A model generated the notes under the pieces. It searched no databases. It saw only the letters and a list, made by a program, of their open reading frames with translations, and was not told the origin of the DNA. From Muriicola jejuensis (GTDB lineage: Bacteria > Bacteroidota > Bacteroidia > Flavobacteriales > Flavobacteriaceae), in NCBI RefSeq assembly GCF_010671595.1, contig NZ_JAABOP010000002.1, positions 124,001 to 188,000 on the forward strand: a stretch of DNA of 64,000 nucleotides, given 5' to 3'. The translations under genes and the position numbers were made by a program. Shown piece by piece: positions 1 to 8,953 of this stretch (the stretch's first letter is position 1; each line of letters opens with the position of its first letter).

Positions 1-1
1 C

Positions 2-127
2 TGCCCCTTGCATCCGAAGAGGAGAGACATGCTCAGGAGAAAGAAGAAGAATATCCCCGTTCTCAAAGGTGCCCACGCTGGGTACGACTTTTTCATCGAT
101 AGAGAAACATCGGGAACTAACAGTTGA
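2..127 (+). other. Possible 3' end of an upstream gene (unassigned)
   Basis: An open frame without a start enters from the left edge and ends with TGA at 125-127, giving about 41 residues, basic in the first half and ending in GYDFFIDRETSGTNS. I do not recognise it. The FFID stretch faintly recalls the C-terminus of ribosome-binding factor A, but the rest does not fit, so this is only a guess. The other two forward frames are also largely open, so the correct frame is uncertain. Confidence 0.2.
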
Positions 128-162
128 AAACTGTATTTTTGGGGGAGATAAAAAAACATCGG

Positions 163-1404
163 TTGAATTTAGAACTGTTTATCGCAAAGCGCCTTATCAA
201 GGGTAAGCAGCATAAAATTAGCATATCCGCCCCAATAATAAAAATAGCCATTGCGGCTATTGCGCTGGGGGTTCTGATGATGCTGATCGCCATCGCAACG
301 GGGGTAGGGCTTAAATACAAGATCCGGGAAAAAATTGCGGCCTTCAATGGCCACATACAGATCTATAATTACGACAACAACAATTCCGAGGTGTCTGTCA
401 TCCCGGTTTCCCTCCAGCAGGATTTTTATCCGGATTTTGACATTGTGGAAGGCGTGCGCCACGTCCAGGCAGTGGCCACGAAGGCGGGTATTATAAGGAC
501 GGAAGATACCTTTGAAGGGATTATCGCCAAGGGAGTGGGCCCGGACTACGACTGGACGGCTTTCGAGGAATTCCTGGTGAGGGGAAATATCCCAAACTAT
601 ACAGGCGGTCTCAATACGGAAGTACTCATGTCACGGCTCATGGCGAGCAGGTTGCAGCTCGATGTGGGAGACGAATTCTACACGTTCTTCCTCAAAGAAG
701 AAGACCCCTCAAAGATCCCGAACCAGCGCAGGTTTACGGTTAAAGGGATCTATGACAGCGGTTTCGAGGAGTTCGACGGCACTTACATCCTGGTGGATAT
801 ACGGCATATCCAGCGGATGAATCAATGGGGTGATAATGAGGTTGGGAATTTCGAGGTCTTTCTGAGCGATTTTGATGAAATAGGCGAAAAGAGCGCCCAG
901 ATCTACGGGCAGACCCTGAGTACTCTGGACACCCAGACCATAGAGAACAAGTATTACAAGATCTTTGAGTGGATCGGGCTGTTCGACTTCAACATAGGTA
1001 TTATCATCGGTATCATGATCATCGTTGGGGGGATCAATATGATCACGGCCCTGCTTGTACTCATCCTCGAACGCACGCCCATGATCGGGATCCTCAAGGC
1101 ACTGGGGGCGGCAAACTGGAGTATCCGGAAGGTCTTCCTCTATAATGCGGCCTACCTGATCCTTCTAGGCCTGTTCTGGGGGAACCTCCTGGGGTTGGGA
1201 CTGATCTGGTTCCAGGATACCTATCGCTATTTCCGCTTTCCAAACCCCCAGGAATACTACATCGATTACATCCCGGTCTACATAGACCTGCCCACCGTAC
1301 TCCTCCTGAACGCAGGGGTGCTCCTGCTCTGCATGCTCATGATGCTCATCCCTTCCCACATCATTACCAGGATCAGTCCTGTGAAGGCCATCAAATTCGA
1401 CTGA
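163..1404 (+). CDS. FtsX/LolE-family ABC transporter permease
   Basis: Inner-membrane permease of the LolC/LolE (MacB-like) type, which works with a LolD-like ATPase to release lipoproteins or other substrates at the periplasmic face. The 413-residue protein has the expected layout: a cytoplasmic N-terminus (MNLELFIAKRLI), one membrane helix at about residues 22-48, a periplasmic domain of roughly 220 residues, then three helices in the last 140 residues. The loop ERTPMIGILKALGA after the second helix is the family hallmark that contacts the ATPase, and the protein ends with the usual SPVKAIKFD. I start at the TTG at 163 because GGGGGAGA lies about 13 bases upstream and homologs begin with this sequence; the frame stays open to a TTG at 124. 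No ATPase gene is adjacent, so the substrate is not shown. Confidence 0.85.
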   Translation: MNLELFIAKRLIKGKQHKISISAPIIKIAIAAIALGVLMMLIAIATGVGLKYKIREKIAAFNGHIQIYNYDNNNSEVSVIPVSLQQDFYPDFDIVEGVRHVQAVATKAGIIRTEDTFEGIIAKGVGPDYDWTAFEEFLVRGNIPNYTGGLNTEVLMSRLMASRLQLDVGDEFYTFFLKEEDPSKIPNQRRFTVKGIYDSGFEEFDGTYILVDIRHIQRMNQWGDNEVGNFEVFLSDFDEIGEKSAQIYGQTLSTLDTQTIENKYYKIFEWIGLFDFNIGIIIGIMIIVGGINMITALLVLILERTPMIGILKALGAANWSIRKVFLYNAAYLILLGLFWGNLLGLGLIWFQDTYRYFRFPNPQEYYIDYIPVYIDLPTVLLLNAGVLLLCMLMMLIPSHIITRISPVKAIKFD

Positions 1405-1470
1405 CGGGATACACCCTGTTAAAATGCAATCAAAATCGATCACTTGCGAGAAGCAGAAAAGAGGAACTCC

Positions 1471-1478
1471 TATCTTTG
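1471..1478 (+). promoter_or_regulatory. Bacteroidota -7 box (TATCTTTG) for cysteine synthase
   Basis: The sequence matches the Bacteroidota -7 consensus TAnnTTTG. It ends only 6 bases before the ATG at 1485, so the transcript would have almost no leader. A TTG at 1444-1446 is a possible -33 element, but the 24-base spacing is longer than usual. Confidence 0.5.
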
Positions 1479-1484
1479 TAGCCT

Positions 1485-2465
1485 ATGGATTACGCTGAGA
1501 ATATTCTGGGGACCATCGGGAAGACACCCCTTGTAAAGTTGAATGTACTGACAAGGGAACTGCCCTGTCTTGTGCTGGCGAAGTACGAAACCTTTAACCC
1601 GGGGAATTCGGTAAAGGACCGCATGGCGGTACAAATGGTAGACGATGCCGAAGCCGAAGGGAAATTAAAGCCCGGGGGGACCATAATCGAAGGAACATCC
1701 GGAAACACGGGGATGGGCCTGGCCCTGGTCGCTGCCGTAAGGGGCTACAAGATGATCTGCGTGATCTCTGACAAACAATCCAAGGAAAAGATCGACATCC
1801 TCAAAGGAGTGGGGAGCGAGGTTTACGTCTGTCCTACCAACGTAGCCCCGGACGACCCCAGGAGTTACTATTCAACCGCCCGTCGCCTGTCTGAGGAGAT
1901 CCCAAATTCCTGGTATGTAAACCAGTATGACAACCCGTCGAATACCAAGGCCCATTTTCTGACCACAGGGCCTGAAATATGGGAACAGACAGACGGAAAG
2001 GTGACCCATTTTGTGGTGGGAGTAGGTACAGGGGGGACCATCTCCGGAGTAGGGACTTACCTGAAGTCAAAAAACCCGAACATCAAGGTCTGGGGTGTGG
2101 ATACCTATGGCAGCGTTTTTAAGAAATATCACGAGACGGGGATCTTTGACGAGAATGAGATCTATCCCTATATCACCGAAGGGATAGGGGAGGACATCCT
2201 GCCCAAAAATGTGAACTTCGACATCATTGACGGGTTTACCAAGGTGACGGATAAGGATGCCGCGATGTATACGAGGCGACTCGCGAGGGAAGAGGGGATG
2301 TTCCTCGGGAACTCCGCGGGTGCTGCTATCAAAGGTGTACTCCAGCTCAGAGAGCACTTCGGGAAGGACGATGTGGTGGTCGTTCTTTTCCACGATCACG
2401 GAAGCCGCTATGTGGGCAAGATCTACAATGACGAATGGATGAAAAAACAAGGCTTTCTAGAATAG
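1485..2465 (+). CDS. PLP-dependent cysteine synthase / cystathionine beta-synthase family enzyme
   Basis: A fold-type II PLP enzyme of 326 residues. Visible motifs are the PLP-lysine segment NPGNSVKDRMA (Lys44), the substrate loop TSGNTG (71-76) and the phosphate-binding GVGTGGTISG near 176-185. The C-terminal HDHGSRYVGK is more typical of cystathionine beta-synthase-like enzymes than of CysK, and there is no C-terminal CBS domain. The likely reaction is beta-replacement on serine or O-acetylserine (or a phosphorylated serine) with sulfide or homocysteine; the sequence alone does not separate these. It lies 80 bases after the permease and carries its own -7 box almost touching the start codon. 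Location near the SulP and persulfide dioxygenase genes fits a sulfur-assimilation role. Confidence 0.85.
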   Translation: MDYAENILGTIGKTPLVKLNVLTRELPCLVLAKYETFNPGNSVKDRMAVQMVDDAEAEGKLKPGGTIIEGTSGNTGMGLALVAAVRGYKMICVISDKQSKEKIDILKGVGSEVYVCPTNVAPDDPRSYYSTARRLSEEIPNSWYVNQYDNPSNTKAHFLTTGPEIWEQTDGKVTHFVVGVGTGGTISGVGTYLKSKNPNIKVWGVDTYGSVFKKYHETGIFDENEIYPYITEGIGEDILPKNVNFDIIDGFTKVTDKDAAMYTRRLAREEGMFLGNSAGAAIKGVLQLREHFGKDDVVVVLFHDHGSRYVGKIYNDEWMKKQGFLE

Positions 2466-2471
2466 ATTTCC

Positions 2472-2479
2472 TATCTTTT
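2472..2479 (+). promoter_or_regulatory. Possible -7 box (TATCTTTT) for M20 peptidase
   Basis: One mismatch to TAnnTTTG, 17 bases before the ATG at 2497, in the short gap after the cysteine synthase gene. The two genes could equally be co-transcribed. Confidence 0.3.
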
Positions 2480-2496
2480 ATCCCCAAAGAGTTACC

Positions 2497-3795
2497 ATGA
2501 AAATCAGAAACATTCTCATCCTGGTGATGGCATCCGCTCTCACCCTCCCCGGTTTTTCCCAAAAGCTATCCCGCACTGAAAAAAAGATCCTGGCCACGGT
2601 TGAAAAGAACAATGATGAGGCCATTGGCTTCCTGGAGGAAGTGGTAAATATCAACAGCGGTACCCTGAACGCTGCCGGTGTCAGGGAGGTGGGAAAGGTC
2701 TTTCAGAATGCCTTTGAAGAGATCGGTTTTGGAACGCGCTGGATCGAGATGCCCCCGGAGATGAACAGGGCAGGACACCTATTTGCGGAAAAAGAGGGCA
2801 GCAAAGGGAAGAAATTGCTGCTTATCGGTCATCTCGACACGGTTTTTGAGGAGAACAGCCCGTTCCAGCGTTTTGAAAGAATCAATGACAGCACGGCCCA
2901 CGCCCCAGGCGGAAATGATATGAAGGGAGGTGATGTGATCATCCTCTATGCACTCAAAGCCTTACAGGAGCAGGGATTATTAAAGGATGCTCAGATCATT
3001 GTCGCCTTTACGGGAGACGAGGAGAGCACGGGAAAACCGCTTGAAATTAGCAGAAAGGACCTGATCGAGGCAGCCAAGCGAAGCGATATCGCCCTGGGAT
3101 ATGAAACCTCTACCGGGTTCAACTATGCAACCGTGGCCCGTCGCGGGGCCTCCGGCTGGGAAGTGCAGGTGACCGGAAAGAGGGCTCATTCCTCCGGAGT
3201 ATTCAGTGAAAGGACGGGTGCAGGGGCCATTTTTGAAATGTCGCGTATCCTCAATGCCTTTTACGAAGAAGTTAAAGGGGAGGAATTTCTGACTTTCAAC
3301 CCCGGGATCCTGATGGGAGGTACCTTTACCGAATTCGATACCATGAAAAGTTCAGGAGAGGTTTTTGGGAAGACCAATGTGGTAGCCCAGACCGCATACG
3401 TCCGGGGGGGATTGAGATTTATTTCCGAGGAACAAAAGGAGAGGACAAGGGAGAAGATGAGGTCCATTGTTTCCGAAAACCTGCCCCAGACGTCAGCTGA
3501 GATATCCTTTACAGATAGCTATCCGGCCATGCCACCCACAGAGGGGAATATGCGGTTGCTCGAAGAGCTGAACCAGGTGAGCAAAGCCCTGGGGCAAGGA
3601 GAAGTCCTGGCTTATGATCCGGGCAGGAGAGGAGCAGCAGACACTTCTTTTGTAGCGAATTATGTCGACTGCCTGGACGGGCTTGGAACCATGGGTTCCG
3701 GGGCCCATACTCCGGAGGAGACCGTGAACCTGAATACCATCGAAGCACTCACCAAAAGATCGGCCATCCTGATCTACCGACTTATCAATCAATAG
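2497..3795 (+). CDS. Exported M20-family metallopeptidase (carboxypeptidase G2-like)
   Basis: A 432-residue zinc-dependent exopeptidase, related to glutamate carboxypeptidase (CPG2), probably cleaving C-terminal amino acids or N-acyl amino acids outside the cytoplasm. Residues 1-21 form a signal peptide ending in GFSQ. Metal-binding and catalytic residues are visible: GHLDTV (His112, Asp114), the bridging Asp141 in GGNDMKGG, the acidic pair in TGDEEST (Glu175, Glu176), a further acidic ligand in GYET (Glu203), and a C-terminal histidine in GSGAHTPEE. A dimerisation domain lies between about residues 210 and 325, as in M20 enzymes. The stop is 3 bases before the next gene, so the two are co-transcribed. 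Confidence 0.85.
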   Translation: MKIRNILILVMASALTLPGFSQKLSRTEKKILATVEKNNDEAIGFLEEVVNINSGTLNAAGVREVGKVFQNAFEEIGFGTRWIEMPPEMNRAGHLFAEKEGSKGKKLLLIGHLDTVFEENSPFQRFERINDSTAHAPGGNDMKGGDVIILYALKALQEQGLLKDAQIIVAFTGDEESTGKPLEISRKDLIEAAKRSDIALGYETSTGFNYATVARRGASGWEVQVTGKRAHSSGVFSERTGAGAIFEMSRILNAFYEEVKGEEFLTFNPGILMGGTFTEFDTMKSSGEVFGKTNVVAQTAYVRGGLRFISEEQKERTREKMRSIVSENLPQTSAEISFTDSYPAMPPTEGNMRLLEELNQVSKALGQGEVLAYDPGRRGAADTSFVANYVDCLDGLGTMGSGAHTPEETVNLNTIEALTKRSAILIYRLINQ

Positions 3796-3798
3796 CCC

Positions 3799-4584
3799 AT
3801 GGTGACCCTGGAATACAAAGATCAGGTGGCGGTCATAGAAGGTGGAGAACTCATCAGTTACAAGGATGAGGGCTTTGAATACATGCATCAGAAGGGACAA
3901 CCGGGATGGGGGAATTCAGATGCAGAAATGTTCCCTGTAATAGGCCCGACAGCTGCTGCGGGGTACAGGGTACAGGTCCCTAAGGGCAATGCGGTGCTGG
4001 ACCAGCACGGCCATCTGCGGGAACTCCGATACACCCAACAGGAGCAGAAGGAAAGATCAGCTACCTATATAAAGCAATACACAGCGGGAACCCTGATCTC
4101 CAATTCAAAATATCCGGCCCGGTCCAAGGCCCCCAAATTGATCTGGCCATTCAGTTTTGTGTTTAAGAAACATTTCCAGCTTGGGGAAGAAGGATTAAAG
4201 ATCACATTTGGCATTAGTGGAGACAAGGATATGCCCTATATGCTGGGTTACCACCCGGCTTTTCAATTGCGCACAGAGAATGCGCGGGTGATAGCAGAAG
4301 GAAGATCCTACGGACTTCGGGAAGTCATGGAGGCCGGGGACAGGGCTCTGGAGGTTTCCGGGACGGAGCTGCTGATACTTGAAGACGAGAAACGTATTGG
4401 GCTTCGGACCCGTGGATTCGGACAGTTCATGTTGTGGTCACCGGTGGCCAGTATGATCTGTGTGGAGCCTATCACCTTTTATCCCTACGCAGTCGAACAG
4501 ACCTTCCTCCATGAGGGATTCCGTCATCTGGACGGCCCGGAAGCGACCTTTGAGGTGTTACTAATACCAAATATCAAATCATGA
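3799..4584 (+). CDS. Aldose 1-epimerase (galactose mutarotase-like) family protein
   Basis: A 261-residue protein of the galactose-mutarotase-like superfamily. The segment MFPVIGP near residue 44 and the GYHPAFQL motif near 150 resemble the substrate-binding face of the family, in which a histidine acts as acid and a glutamate as base. It may interconvert sugar anomers or act on phosphorylated sugars; no substrate can be read from the sequence. It has no signal peptide. The ATG is 3 bases after the M20 peptidase stop, and its own stop overlaps the start of the Crp-type regulator by 4 bases (ATGA), which points to translational coupling in one operon. Confidence 0.75.
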   Translation: MVTLEYKDQVAVIEGGELISYKDEGFEYMHQKGQPGWGNSDAEMFPVIGPTAAAGYRVQVPKGNAVLDQHGHLRELRYTQQEQKERSATYIKQYTAGTLISNSKYPARSKAPKLIWPFSFVFKKHFQLGEEGLKITFGISGDKDMPYMLGYHPAFQLRTENARVIAEGRSYGLREVMEAGDRALEVSGTELLILEDEKRIGLRTRGFGQFMLWSPVASMICVEPITFYPYAVEQTFLHEGFRHLDGPEATFEVLLIPNIKS

Positions 4585-5240
4585 AGGAGCAAAACAAGAA
4601 CGAATTAACACTGGAATACCTCAAAGACCTGTATGGCTATCTTTTTGAGGATGAGCTGATAAAGGAGATCCACGCAGCGGGGAAGTTCCAGAAGGTGGAG
4701 CAGGGGAATTACCTCATGGATATAGGGGACGAGATCACCTTTATGCCCCTGATCTTCAGCGGTGCCATAAAGATCATGAGTGAAGATGAAAGGGGGGATG
4801 ACCTGCTGTTGTATTTCATAGAAAAAGGGGATACCTGTGCCATGACCCTCTCCTGTTGCGTCAAACAGGGCAGGAGCAATATACGGGCCGTAGCGGAGTC
4901 TGATGTGGAACTGCTGATGATACCGGTGGATAAAATGGAGGATTGGATGGGAAAATACCGGAGCTGGAGGGCTTTTATCCTCGACAGTTATCACAACAGG
5001 ATGCAGGAATTGCTGGAAACCGTCGATACACTCGCCTTCATGAATATGGATGAACGCCTGTTGAAATACCTGAGGGACAAGGCCATGGTAAACCACGACG
5101 ATGTGATCCATACCACGCATCAGGAGATCGCGGCAGACCTGCATACCTCCAGGGTCGTGGTTTCCCGATTGCTTAAGAAGATGGAAAGGGAGGGAAAGAT
5201 CGATCTCCAGCGAAGCCAGATCAAGGTAAATAGCTTGTGA
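4581..5240 (+). CDS. Crp/Fnr-family transcriptional regulator
   Basis: 219 residues with an N-terminal cyclic-nucleotide-type beta-roll (about residues 20-135) and a C-terminal winged helix. The recognition region reads EIAADLHTSRVVVSRLLKKM near residue 180. The N-terminal domain has no iron-sulfur cysteine cluster of the Fnr type, although Cys89, Cys94 and Cys95 lie together in DTCAMTLSCCVKQG; a redox role is possible but unproven. Flavobacterial regulators with this arrangement are often next to sulfide or sulfur oxidation genes, and here the SulP permease and persulfide dioxygenase follow directly, so control of that pair is a reasonable inference. Confidence 0.85.
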   Translation: MKEQNKNELTLEYLKDLYGYLFEDELIKEIHAAGKFQKVEQGNYLMDIGDEITFMPLIFSGAIKIMSEDERGDDLLLYFIEKGDTCAMTLSCCVKQGRSNIRAVAESDVELLMIPVDKMEDWMGKYRSWRAFILDSYHNRMQELLETVDTLAFMNMDERLLKYLRDKAMVNHDDVIHTTHQEIAADLHTSRVVVSRLLKKMEREGKIDLQRSQIKVNSL

Positions 5241-5273
5241 TTCCGGATTTAGCCCGTCCGTAATGCCAACAGA

Positions 5274-7019
5274 ATGAATAAGATTTTTCCATTTTTGGAC
5301 TGGATAGGAAAGTACAAATGGTCCTTCCTTCCCAGTGATCTCCTTGCAGGGATCACGGTGGCCATCGTACTGATCCCTCAGGGTCTGGCCTATGCCCTGA
5401 TCGCAGGATTGCCTGCGGTCTATGGCCTGTATGCGTCCATGGTTCCCCTGGTTGTCTATACCCTGTTCGGGACCTCAAGGGCCCTCGGGGTGGGGCCGGT
5501 GGCCATGGACTCCCTTCTGGTGGCCGCCGGGCTTGGGGCGATAGCTTCGGTGGGTCCGGAGAATTACATCGCTATGGCCATCGTCCTTGCCTTTCTGGTA
5601 GGCGGCATTCAATTTTTCCTGGGAATCTTTAGGATGGGATTCCTGGTCAATTTTCTTTCAAGACCGGTGATCAGTGGTTTTACTTCCGGGGCCGCCCTGA
5701 TCATCATGTTTAGTCAGCTGAAATACCTGCTTGGCATAGACATGGAAGGCAGCAGCCAATTGCACCTGGTCCTCTGGAACGCTTTTCAAAAGATAGGCGA
5801 GATCAACCCCTTTGACCTTGGGATTGGTATTGTAGGGATTCTCCTTATGGTGCTGCTCAGGAAATGGAACAGGAAGCTACCTTACATTTTGATCGTGGTC
5901 ATCCTGGGCATCCTCTCTGTGTATTTTCTCCAGCTGGTGACCAGAGATGTCGGGATCGTGGGAGAGATCCCCAGGGGCCTGCCTTCGGTCGCCCTTCCCG
6001 AGCTAAGCGGGGGCGTGTTGATGGACCTGTGGCCCATCGCCCTTACCCTGGCCCTGGTCGGCTACCTGGAAACGATCACCATTGGCAAAGGTGTGGAGGA
6101 CAAGATGAACGGAGACCGGCTCAAGGCGAATAAGGAACTGGTGGCACTGGGCCTGTCTAATATGGCCGGTTCCCTTTTCCAGTCCTACCCGATCACCTCC
6201 AGTTTTTCCAGGTCTGCCATTTACTACGAGTCCAAACCCAGGACCAATCTCGCAACCCTTTTTACGGCCTTAATGGTCCTCCTTACCCTGCTCTTTCTCA
6301 CCCCCTTGTTTTACTACCTACCCAATGCCGTACTTGCCAGCATCATCATGGTCTCTGTGTACGGGCTGGTAGACATCAGTTATGCCCAAATTCTCTGGAA
6401 GTACAGGAAGGACGAATTCCTGGTTCTGATCACCACCTTTCTCCTGACCCTTTTTGTCGGGATCATGGAGGGCATTCTGACCGGTGTCCTGATCTCCCTG
6501 CTGCTTATGGTCTACCGCACTTCTAACCCACATGTGGCGGTCCTGGCCAATATCAGGGGAACTCCTTACTACAGGAATGTGGATCGTTTTGGATCGGATG
6601 CCCTCCTGAGACCCGATCTCTTGATCGTGCGGTTTGATGCCCAGCTTTATTTCGGGAATGCCAATTTCTTCAAATCACACCTTATGGAACTCATCCACCA
6701 GAAAGGCCCTGCCCTGAATGCGGTGATCCTGAATGCGGAGTCGATCAACTACATCGATTCCTCAGCGACCCAGACCTTGAAAAAACTCATTGAAAGCCTG
6801 TATGAAAAGGGGATCCACTTCTTTATTGCAGGAGCCATAGGCCCGACAAGGGATATCCTGTTCTCGAGTGGGATCATGGAACTGCTTCCCAAAGAGTGCC
6901 TTTTTGTGGAGACGCGGGAGGCGGTCGAGTTCTTTGATGATCCCGCCAAAAAGCAGGAGTTGAAGGACAGGGTAGCATATCAGCGGAATCCCGTTGGTAA
7001 CCAGGGTTACCGAAGCTAG
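5274..7019 (+). CDS. SulP-family anion permease with STAS domain
   Basis: A 581-residue SLC26/SulP transporter: a membrane domain of about 12-14 helices (residues 15-415) starting with the characteristic SDLLAGITVAIVLIPQGLAYA, followed by a cytoplasmic STAS domain (about 440-560) with the motif NYIDSSATQTL. Family members move sulfate, bicarbonate or other anions across the inner membrane. The gene is 33 bases after the Crp/Fnr regulator and 42 before the persulfide dioxygenase. With these neighbours, export of sulfite/sulfate made by sulfide oxidation, or sulfate uptake, is plausible; direction is inferred from context only. Confidence 0.88.
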   Translation: MNKIFPFLDWIGKYKWSFLPSDLLAGITVAIVLIPQGLAYALIAGLPAVYGLYASMVPLVVYTLFGTSRALGVGPVAMDSLLVAAGLGAIASVGPENYIAMAIVLAFLVGGIQFFLGIFRMGFLVNFLSRPVISGFTSGAALIIMFSQLKYLLGIDMEGSSQLHLVLWNAFQKIGEINPFDLGIGIVGILLMVLLRKWNRKLPYILIVVILGILSVYFLQLVTRDVGIVGEIPRGLPSVALPELSGGVLMDLWPIALTLALVGYLETITIGKGVEDKMNGDRLKANKELVALGLSNMAGSLFQSYPITSSFSRSAIYYESKPRTNLATLFTALMVLLTLLFLTPLFYYLPNAVLASIIMVSVYGLVDISYAQILWKYRKDEFLVLITTFLLTLFVGIMEGILTGVLISLLLMVYRTSNPHVAVLANIRGTPYYRNVDRFGSDALLRPDLLIVRFDAQLYFGNANFFKSHLMELIHQKGPALNAVILNAESINYIDSSATQTLKKLIESLYEKGIHFFIAGAIGPTRDILFSSGIMELLPKECLFVETREAVEFFDDPAKKQELKDRVAYQRNPVGNQGYRS

Positions 7020-7031
7020 CTCATTATCCCT

Positions 7032-7039
7032 TATTTTTG
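7032..7039 (+). promoter_or_regulatory. Bacteroidota -7 box (TATTTTTG) for persulfide dioxygenase
   Basis: An exact match to TAnnTTTG, 22 bases before the ATG at 7062. It suggests the dioxygenase can be transcribed independently of the SulP gene. I see no convincing -33 element. Confidence 0.5.
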
Positions 7040-7061
7040 CAGTGATAAAAGTAGAGAAAAG

Positions 7062-8471
7062 ATGACCATAGAACAGATTTATACAGGTTGCCTCGCACAG
7101 GGGGCGTATTATATAGAAAGCATGGGAGAAGCGGCTATTATCGACCCCCTCAGGGAAGTGTCGCCCTACATCAAAAGGGCGGCAAAGGATAAGGCCAGGA
7201 TCAAATACGTCTTTGAAACGCATTTTCACGCCGACTTCGTCAGTGGGCATGTTACCTTGTCCAAACAGACCGGGGCTCCCATAATTTACGGGCCTAATGC
7301 GGATCCCTCCTTTGAAGCGCATATCGCTGAGGACGGGGAAGAATTCAAGATAGGCGACCTCACTATCAAGGTCCTGCATACACCCGGTCATACCATGGAG
7401 AGTACCACTTACCTCCTCAGGGATGCCAAAGGCAAGGACATCGCCATATTCTCAGGGGATACCCTTTTCCTGGGCGATGTGGGCAGGCCCGACCTGGCAC
7501 AAAAGGCCGCACACCTCACCCAGGAGGAGCTCGCAGGGCTGCTCTACGACAGCCTGAGGGAGAAGATCATGCCACTGGCGGATGATGTCACGGTTTATCC
7601 AGCACACGGGGCGGGATCCGCCTGCGGAAAAAATATGATGAAGGAGACCGTAGATACTCTTGGAAACCAGAAAAAGATGAATTACGCCCTTCGGGCAGAT
7701 ATGACCAAAGAGGAATTCGTCAAAGAAGTAACGGAAGGCCTGTTGCCTCCCCCTAAATACTTTCCGCTGAACGTTAAGATGAACAAGGAAGGATACGAAG
7801 ATATTGGCGAGGTATTAAAGAGAGGAACAAGGGCCCTTAACCCTGAAGAATTCGAAGTACTTGCCAATGAAACAGAGGCCATCGTCCTGGATGTGCGCAC
7901 TCAGCAGGATTTCGTAAAAGGACATATCCCCAGATCGATCTTTATCGGACTCAATGGGGATTTTGCACCCTGGGTCGGCGCCCTGATTGCCGATGTCACC
8001 CAGAGTATTTTACTGGTGACGCCCGAAGGGCAGGAGGAAGAGGCGGTGACCAGGCTTTCAAGGGTGGGCTTTGACCATACCCTCGGCTATTTGAAAGGGG
8101 GATTCGACTCCTGGAAGAAAGCAGGCAAGGAGATCGACACGATCGATTCCAGACCAGCTCAAGAGCTTAGCAAAGAACTCTCCGATAAAAACACCACTGT
8201 GTTTGACGTCAGAAAGGAATCGGAATACAAATCGGAGCATCTGGTCAATGCGGAAAACACCCCCCTGGACACCCTCAATGAGCACCTGAGTGAATTTCCG
8301 GACGATAAACCCTTCTACATGCATTGTGCAGGCGGGTACCGTTCAGTGATAGCGGCGTCCATCCTCAAGAGCAGGGGAATCCACAACCTGGTGGATGTAG
8401 GAGGAGGATTTGATGCGATCAAGGCTGCCGGGATGGAGGTCACGGATTACGTATGTCCTTCCACCTTATGA
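7062..8471 (+). CDS. Persulfide dioxygenase-like metallo-beta-lactamase protein with two rhodanese domains
   Basis: 469 residues. Residues 1-245 are an ETHE1-like metallo-beta-lactamase domain whose iron ligands are visible: ETHFHADF (His54, His56, Asp58), HTPGHT (His110), SGDTLF (Asp133) and YPAHG (His182). Such enzymes oxidise glutathione- or protein-bound persulfide to sulfite. Two rhodanese domains follow. The first (about 268-355) has DVRTQQDF but VTPEGQ where the cysteine loop should be, so it is probably inactive. The second (about 372-462) keeps the active loop HCAGGYRS with Cys422 and can transfer sulfane sulfur. The gene follows a Crp/Fnr regulator and a SulP permease and precedes a DUF2892 membrane protein, a common sulfide-detoxification grouping. 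Confidence 0.88.
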   Translation: MTIEQIYTGCLAQGAYYIESMGEAAIIDPLREVSPYIKRAAKDKARIKYVFETHFHADFVSGHVTLSKQTGAPIIYGPNADPSFEAHIAEDGEEFKIGDLTIKVLHTPGHTMESTTYLLRDAKGKDIAIFSGDTLFLGDVGRPDLAQKAAHLTQEELAGLLYDSLREKIMPLADDVTVYPAHGAGSACGKNMMKETVDTLGNQKKMNYALRADMTKEEFVKEVTEGLLPPPKYFPLNVKMNKEGYEDIGEVLKRGTRALNPEEFEVLANETEAIVLDVRTQQDFVKGHIPRSIFIGLNGDFAPWVGALIADVTQSILLVTPEGQEEEAVTRLSRVGFDHTLGYLKGGFDSWKKAGKEIDTIDSRPAQELSKELSDKNTTVFDVRKESEYKSEHLVNAENTPLDTLNEHLSEFPDDKPFYMHCAGGYRSVIAASILKSRGIHNLVDVGGGFDAIKAAGMEVTDYVCPSTL

Positions 8472-8515
8472 CAGATATCATTGATTGTTAGGGCTGGTTT
8501 GGCTAGTATTGTTCT

Positions 8516-8611
8516 GTGAGTAGGTATAAATGGATAAAGTGGATCGGGGTATGTATTCTCTGTTTGGGGCTTGTATACCTCATTGCCCTGGTCACTTATC
8601 ACCTAACCTGA
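8516..8611 (+). CDS. Possible 31-residue single-pass membrane protein
   Basis: A short frame starting with GTG encodes 31 residues: a basic start (VSRYKWIKW) and one hydrophobic helix of about 20 residues, ending YHLT. It lies between the persulfide dioxygenase and the DUF2892 gene, stopping 12 bases before the latter. The shape (positive N-terminus, single helix, no cytoplasmic domain) is that of small bacterial membrane proteins. No clear ribosome-binding site precedes the GTG, so this is tentative. Confidence 0.35.
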   Translation: MSRYKWIKWIGVCILCLGLVYLIALVTYHLT

Positions 8612-8623
8612 AAATAAGAAGAT

Positions 8624-8839
8624 ATGAAAACTAACATGGGAACCTTGGACAAGATCATCCGCGTGGTAGTCGCTTTAACCGCGGCAGCCCTGGTTTATTA
8701 CGATGTGGTGCAAGGCGTGTACTCGTATGTCCTGTTAACCATTACCGCGATCTTCCTGTTTACAAGTTTGATCGGTTTTTGTCCACTTTACGGCATTTTC
8801 GGCATTAATACCTGCAGTGTAAACCGAAGAGGTTCCTAA
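8624..8839 (+). CDS. DUF2892 (YgaP-like transmembrane) protein
   Basis: 71 residues. It begins MKTNMGTLDKIIRV, the amphipathic start of the DUF2892 family, followed by two membrane helices (about residues 13-30 and 34-50) and the conserved ending GFCPLYGIFGINTC with two cysteines. In YgaP this segment anchors a rhodanese domain at the inner membrane. Here it is a separate gene just downstream of a rhodanese-containing persulfide dioxygenase, so the two may work together at the membrane. An AAGAAG sequence a few bases before the ATG may help translation start. Confidence 0.8.
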   Translation: MKTNMGTLDKIIRVVVALTAAALVYYDVVQGVYSYVLLTITAIFLFTSLIGFCPLYGIFGINTCSVNRRGS

Positions 8840-8953
8840 GGGTGGGCATAAAGGTTTAAAGAACCGGTCCCCTTCTCTGAATGCACTCATAGCGGGCCCC
8901 GGCCGGATGAGGTATTGAAAATTCCTATATCGACATTTGTAAATTTAGTACAG

